Assembly: GCF_005484805.1 (NCBI RefSeq) | Contig: NZ_CP039432.1 | Span: forward strand, 1,054,001-1,118,000 | DNA: 64,000 nucleotides | Source: Rhodococcus sp. SGAir0479 | Lineage (GTDB): Bacteria; Actinomycetota; Actinomycetes; Mycobacteriales; Mycobacteriaceae | Reading direction: 5' to 3' | In this document: piece by piece, positions 60,257 through 64,000 of the stretch | Position numbering within the stretch: position 1 is the first letter of the stretch | Layout: each line of letters starts with the position of its first letter | Notes under the pieces: generated by a model | Databases searched by the model: none | What the model was told of the DNA's origin: nothing | What the model saw: the letters and a program-made list of their open reading frames with translations, nothing else | Program-made: the position numbers and the translations under genes

Positions 60257-62182
60257 TTGCGTCACAGTCATCAGCCCACACCCGAACCGTCGGGGTTTCC
60301 GTTCAGTGCGATCGTCGGTCAGGATCGGCTCCGGCTGGCGCTGATCCTGTGCGCCGTCCACCCCGCGATCGGCGGCGTGCTGGTGCGGGGCGAGAAGGGC
60401 ACCGCGAAGTCCACCGTCGTCCGGGCGCTCACCGCGCTGCTGCCGGAGGTGGAGGCCGCCGGCGAGCGGCGGCGGGCCCGGCTCGTCGAGCTGCCCGTGG
60501 GTGCGACCGAGGACCGGGTGGTCGGCTCGATCGACCTCGAGAAGGTGCTCCGCGACGGCGAACGCGCCTTCCAGCCCGGACTGCTGGCCGACGCGCACCA
60601 GGGCGTGCTCTACGTCGACGAGGTCAACCTGCTGCACGACCATCTCGTCGACGTCCTGCTCGACGCCGCCGCGATGGGGCGTGTGCACGTCGAACGTGAC
60701 GGTGTCTCGCATTCGCACCCGGCGCGATTCGTGCTCGTCGGCACCATGAACCCCGAGGAGGGCGAACTGCGCCCGCAGCTGCTGGACCGCTTCGGGTTGG
60801 CCGTCGACGTCGCCGCCTCCCGGGAGGTGGACGTGCGCATGCAGGTGGTCCGTCGGCGCCTCGACTACGAGCGCGACCCCGACGGTTTCGCGGCCCGGTA
60901 CGCCGAGGCCGACGCCGACCTGGCCCGCCGCATCGCCGCCGCCCGCGCCGCCGTCGAGGCGGTGGAGCTGTCCGACACCGAGCTGCGCCGAATCGCGTCG
61001 GTGTGCGCGTCGTTCGACGTCGAGGGCATGCGCGCCGACCTGGTGCTGGCGCGCACCGCCACCGCACACGCCGCGTGGCGCGGCGCGGACGCGGTCACCG
61101 AGGAGGACGTTCGCATCGCCGCGGAACTGACGCTGCCGCACCGCCGTCGGCGCGATCCCTTCGACGAACCCGGCCTCGACCCCGAGCAGCTCGACGACGC
61201 GATGGACCAGGCCGACGCCGACGCCCGCGCCCACGAGGACCCCGAACCCGACCCCGACGGTCCCGGTCCGGGCGGGCCCGGCGGCGAAACCCCCGACCAG
61301 GCACCCGACGCGCCGAAAAACACCTCATCCGAGCAGGATTCGTCCGAACCGGGTGCACGGCCCGGCGGCGAACGGGCCGCCGGAGCGCCGGGGCCGCAGT
61401 TCCGGGCCCGGCTGCTCGAGATCCCCGGTGTCGGTGACGGCGCCCCCGGCCGGCGCTCGCGGGCCCGGTCGAGCCGCGGCCGCGCGGTCCGGGCGACGAC
61501 CGGGCGCGGCAACGGGGTGCACCTGGTGAGCACGTTGTTCGCCGCGGCCGAGCACCAGGTCGACCGGGGCCGGGTCGGCGGCCCGATGATCCTGGCGCCC
61601 AGCGACGTTCGGGGTGCGGTCCGGGAGGGGCGGGAGGGCAACCTGGTGCTGTTCGTCGTCGACGCGTCCGGTTCGATGGCCGCGCGCGACCGCCTGTCCG
61701 CGGTGACCGGGGCCGTCGTCTCGCTGCTGCGCGACGCCTACCAGCGCCGCGACAAGGTCGCGGTGATCACCGTGCGCGGCACCGCTGCCGAGCTGGTGTT
61801 GCCGCCCACGGCGTCGGTGGACGTCGCGGTGCGCCGCCTGCGGTCCATGCGGACCGGTGGACGCACACCGCTCGCCGAGGGATTCCTGCGCGCCCGGGAC
61901 GTCGTGCTGCGCGAGCGGGTGCGCGATCCGCGTCGGCGCCCCCTCGTCGTGTCGCTCACCGACGGCCGCGCGACCGGGGGACCGGACGCCGTGTCACGCG
62001 CCAGGCGGGCGGCGCACCTGCTCGCCGAGACCGGTGCGGGCTCCATCGTCGTCGACTGCGAGACCGGGATGGTCCGGCTGGGCCTGGCCGCCGAACTGGC
62101 CCGGGCGTTGCACGGCGGCCACGTGCGCCTCGCGGAGCTGTCCGCCCAGCAGGTCGCCGGCGTCGTCCGCGCGGCTGCCTGA
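60257..62182 (+). CDS. Fused ChlI/ChlD-type chelatase (putative cobaltochelatase ATPase subunits)
   Basis: 641 residues from a TTG at 60257 with GAAGGGAT (60242-60249) eight bases before it; the frame open further upstream runs through the riboswitch. The N-terminal AAA+ part has Walker [11 protein letters not shown] (about 44-53) and [20 protein letters not shown]. An acidic Pro-rich linker (about 315-400) leads to a C-terminal vWA domain with the MIDAS motif [13 protein letters not shown] (D469). It resembles Rv2850c. With a CobN-type large subunit, not in this window, it would insert cobalt into hydrogenobyrinic acid diamide. Confidence 0.88.
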   Translation: MRHSHQPTPEPSGFPFSAIVGQDRLRLALILCAVHPAIGGVLVRGEKGTAKSTVVRALTALLPEVEAAGERRRARLVELPVGATEDRVVGSIDLEKVLRDGERAFQPGLLADAHQGVLYVDEVNLLHDHLVDVLLDAAAMGRVHVERDGVSHSHPARFVLVGTMNPEEGELRPQLLDRFGLAVDVAASREVDVRMQVVRRRLDYERDPDGFAARYAEADADLARRIAAARAAVEAVELSDTELRRIASVCASFDVEGMRADLVLARTATAHAAWRGADAVTEEDVRIAAELTLPHRRRRDPFDEPGLDPEQLDDAMDQADADARAHEDPEPDPDGPGPGGPGGETPDQAPDAPKNTSSEQDSSEPGARPGGERAAGAPGPQFRARLLEIPGVGDGAPGRRSRARSSRGRAVRATTGRGNGVHLVSTLFAAAEHQVDRGRVGGPMILAPSDVRGAVREGREGNLVLFVVDASGSMAARDRLSAVTGAVVSLLRDAYQRRDKVAVITVRGTAAELVLPPTASVDVAVRRLRSMRTGGRTPLAEGFLRARDVVLRERVRDPRRRPLVVSLTDGRATGGPDAVSRARRAAHLLAETGAGSIVVDCETGMVRLGLAAELARALHGGHVRLAELSAQQVAGVVRAAA

Positions 62183-62210
62183 GAACACCTGCCCGAGAAA
62201 GGGATTGCAG

Positions 62211-62825
62211 ATGCCGCAGGGCGTACCCGAGAACGTGCCGGCCGACGGGCTCACCACCCGCCAGCGCCGCAACCAGCCGGTCCTCGCAGTCCACACCGGA
62301 CCGGGGAAGGGTAAGTCGACCGCGGCCTTCGGCATGGCGCTGCGGGCCTGGAACCAGGGGTTCGACATCGGCGTGTTCCAGTTCGTCAAGAGCGCCAAGT
62401 GGAAGGTGGGCGAGGAGGCCACGTTCCGCGCGCTCGGCGAACTGCACGAGAGCAGTGGTGTCGGCGGCCCGGTGAGCTGGCACAAGATGGGCGAGGGCTG
62501 GTCGTGGACCCGCAAGCACGGGACCGAGGAGGACCATGCCGCCGCGGCCCTCGAAGGTTGGCGGGAGATCGCGCGGCGACTGGCCGCCCAGACGCACCGG
62601 TTCTACGTGCTCGACGAATTCACCTACCCGCTCAAGTGGGGCTGGGTGGACACCGACGAGGTGGTCGAGGTGCTGCGCAACCGGCCCGGCAACCAGCACG
62701 TGGTCGTCACCGGCCGGGATGCCCCCCGGGCGCTCGTCGCCGCGGCGGACCTGGTGACTGAGATGACCAAGATCAGGCATCCGATGGACGCGGGGCGCAA
62801 GGGCCAACGCGGGATCGAATGGTGA
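62211..62825 (+). CDS. cobO: Corrinoid adenosyltransferase
   Basis: 204 residues from the ATG at 62211. The P-loop GPGKGKST (30-37), FQFVKSAKWKVGEEATFRAL, GEGWSWTR and the C-terminal VTEMTKIRHPMDAGRKGQRG are the BtuR/CobO signature. It transfers the adenosyl group from ATP to cob(I)yrinic acid a,c-diamide. It lies 28 bases after the chelatase gene and overlaps cobB by 4 bases. Confidence 0.95.
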   Translation: MPQGVPENVPADGLTTRQRRNQPVLAVHTGPGKGKSTAAFGMALRAWNQGFDIGVFQFVKSAKWKVGEEATFRALGELHESSGVGGPVSWHKMGEGWSWTRKHGTEEDHAAAALEGWREIARRLAAQTHRFYVLDEFTYPLKWGWVDTDEVVEVLRNRPGNQHVVVTGRDAPRALVAAADLVTEMTKIRHPMDAGRKGQRGIEW

Positions 62826-64000
62826 GGTCCACCCCGGCCGTCGTGATCGCGGCGCCCGCGTCGGGCAGCGGCAAGACCACCGTCGCCACCGGGCTCGTCG
62901 GGGCGCTGCGCGCCGCTGGTGACCGGGTCGCGCCGTTCAAGGTTGGCCCCGACTACATCGATCCCGGCTACCACGCGCTCGCGGCGGGCCGCCCCGGACG
63001 CAACCTCGACACCGTGCTGGTCGGCGCGGACCGGATCGGGCCGCTGTTCCGGCACGGCAGCGACGACTGCGACGTCGCGGTGGTCGAGGGCGTGATGGGA
63101 CTGTTCGACGGCAAGATCGACCCGGGATCCACCGAGCCGTCGGCGGAGGGATCGACCGCGCAGGTCGCCGCCGCGCTGGGGGCACCGGTGGTCCTGGTGA
63201 TCGACGCCCGCGGGCACAGCCAGAGCCTGGCCGCCGTCCTGCACGGTTTCGCCACGTACGACGCGGCGGTGCGTATCGGTGGGGTGATCCTCAACCGGGT
63301 CGGCAGCGCGCGGCACGAGCGGGTGCTGCGGCAGGCGTGCGATCGGGTCGGGTTGCCGGTCCTGGGATCGGTGCCGCGACTGGCCGAGCTCGAGGTGCCG
63401 TCGCGGCACCTGGGCCTGGTACCCGCCGTCGAGCACGGACGCGCCGCGCTCGACGCCGTCGCCGCCATGACCGAACTGGCTGCGGCGCATCTGGATCTGC
63501 CCGCGATCCGGGCCCTCGCGCGCTCGTCGGTGGGCGAGGCCGGGTGGGACCCGAGCGCCGAGGTGGGGTCGGTGCCCGCCGGGCCACGCCCGCGCATCGC
63601 GCTCGCCGGCGGGGTCGCGTTCACCTTCGGCTACGCGGAGCACCGTGAACTACTCGAGGCCGCGGGCGCCGACGTGGTGACGTTCGACCCGCTGCAGGAC
63701 GAACTGCCTTCCGGGACAACCGGCCTGGTACTGCCGGGCGGCTTCCCCGAGGAGCACGCGGTGGCACTGTCGGCGAACAGGCCGCTGCTCGGGCAGGTGC
63801 GGACCCTGGCGTTGGACGGCGCCCCCATCCACGCCGAGTGCGCCGGCCTGCTGTACCTCACCCGCAGCCTCGACGGGCACCCCATGGCCGGGGTGATCGA
63901 CGTCGACGCCCGCTTCGGGTCGCGGCTGACCCTGGGATACCGCGAGGCCGTCGCCGTCTCCGACTCGGTGCTCTTCGACGCCGGAACCCGGGTGACGGGA
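62822..64000 (+). CDS. cobB: Cobyrinic acid a,c-diamide synthase, N-terminal part (cut by window end)
   Basis: 393 codons are visible from a GTG at 62822 (GTGA overlap with cobO); no stop occurs before the window ends. The P-loop APASGSGKTTVATGLVGAL, FKVGPDYIDPGYHALAAG and VEGVMGLFDGK are the CobB/CbiA ATP-binding part; the glutaminase domain includes LVLPGGFPEEHAVAL and IHAECAGLLYL with the nucleophile Cys. It amidates cobyrinic (or hydrogenobyrinic) acid at a and c. About 60 to 80 residues are probably missing. Confidence 0.93.
   Translation, partial: MRSTPAVVIAAPASGSGKTTVATGLVGALRAAGDRVAPFKVGPDYIDPGYHALAAGRPGRNLDTVLVGADRIGPLFRHGSDDCDVAVVEGVMGLFDGKIDPGSTEPSAEGSTAQVAAALGAPVVLVIDARGHSQSLAAVLHGFATYDAAVRIGGVILNRVGSARHERVLRQACDRVGLPVLGSVPRLAELEVPSRHLGLVPAVEHGRAALDAVAAMTELAAAHLDLPAIRALARSSVGEAGWDPSAEVGSVPAGPRPRIALAGGVAFTFGYAEHRELLEAAGADVVTFDPLQDELPSGTTGLVLPGGFPEEHAVALSANRPLLGQVRTLALDGAPIHAECAGLLYLTRSLDGHPMAGVIDVDARFGSRLTLGYREAVAVSDSVLFDAGTRVTG

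Noticed and set aside
1-64000. CRISPR arrays, rRNA, tRNA or insertion sequences
   Set aside because: No spaced identical repeats, no tRNA T-loop in a plausible cloverleaf and no transposase-like protein were noticed while reading; a scan with dedicated tools could not be run.

Overview
The window is high-GC chromosomal DNA from a mycolic-acid actinomycete, most likely Rhodococcus (the R. equi / Prescottella group) or a near relative. The evidence is dense coding with frequent GTG starts, 4-bp ATGA/GTGA overlaps and many probable leaderless messages; a mycothione reductase, a Rip1-type site-2 protease and a HadA-type dehydratase; and a gene order (dprA, viuB-like, xerC, M23 peptidase, rpsB, tsf, pyrH, frr, cdsA, rlmN, dxr, rip1, ispG, GNAT ... 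map ... mtr, mqo, chelatase, cobO, cobB) that matches, from memory, the Rv2896c to Rv2848c stretch of Mycobacterium tuberculosis. The Tad pilus cluster inside it resembles the rpl pilus locus I recall from R. equi. No database search was possible.

Layout. 1-19961 is mostly conserved core: the end of dprA, an IdeR-boxed siderophore-interacting protein, xerC, the translation genes rpsB/tsf/pyrH/frr, phospholipid synthesis (cdsA), rlmN, and two isoprenoid (MEP) genes, dxr and ispG, flanking rip1. Single accessory genes sit between them (GIY-YIG protein, Bcr/CflA exporter, secreted lipase, CitE-like lyase). 19967-28827 is a complete Tad/Flp type IVb pilus locus: a prepilin peptidase faces away from pilin-tadE-tadG-cpaB-tadZ-tadA-tadB-tadC, with inverted repeats in the divergent control region and a strong hairpin just after the pilin gene. 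TadB carries an N-terminal secreted von Willebrand A domain.

28828-34088 holds a SnoaL-like protein, a GAF-LuxR regulator, an acyl-CoA synthetase, an aldo-keto reductase and an HD-domain protein. 34150-41316 is a phosphonate uptake and breakdown locus: an FAD oxidoreductase, a phosphonatase-like HAD hydrolase and a PhnSTUV-type ABC transporter run leftward, while a PhnZ-like HD oxygenase and a GntR/HutC regulator run rightward. Two copies of a TTGGTCTAGACCAA-type operator lie between them.

41323-49436 carries a MurJ paralogue, map-cobQ (overlapping), a beta-lactamase-fold lipoprotein, a degenerate alpha/beta hydrolase and a SulP transporter. 49499-53362 is a sulfur-type operon (2-oxoglutarate/Fe oxygenase with metQ-metN-metI) preceded by a leader with a 23-codon ORF containing tandem Cys codons, a probable cysteine attenuator. 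53438-60021 has a VOC protein, a WYL regulator, a MOSC protein, mycothione reductase with its Rv2854-like partner, and malate:quinone oxidoreductase. 60087-64000 is a cobalamin-riboswitch operon: a fused chelatase, cobO and the start of cobB, cut by the window edge. I saw no tRNA, rRNA, insertion sequence or CRISPR array.
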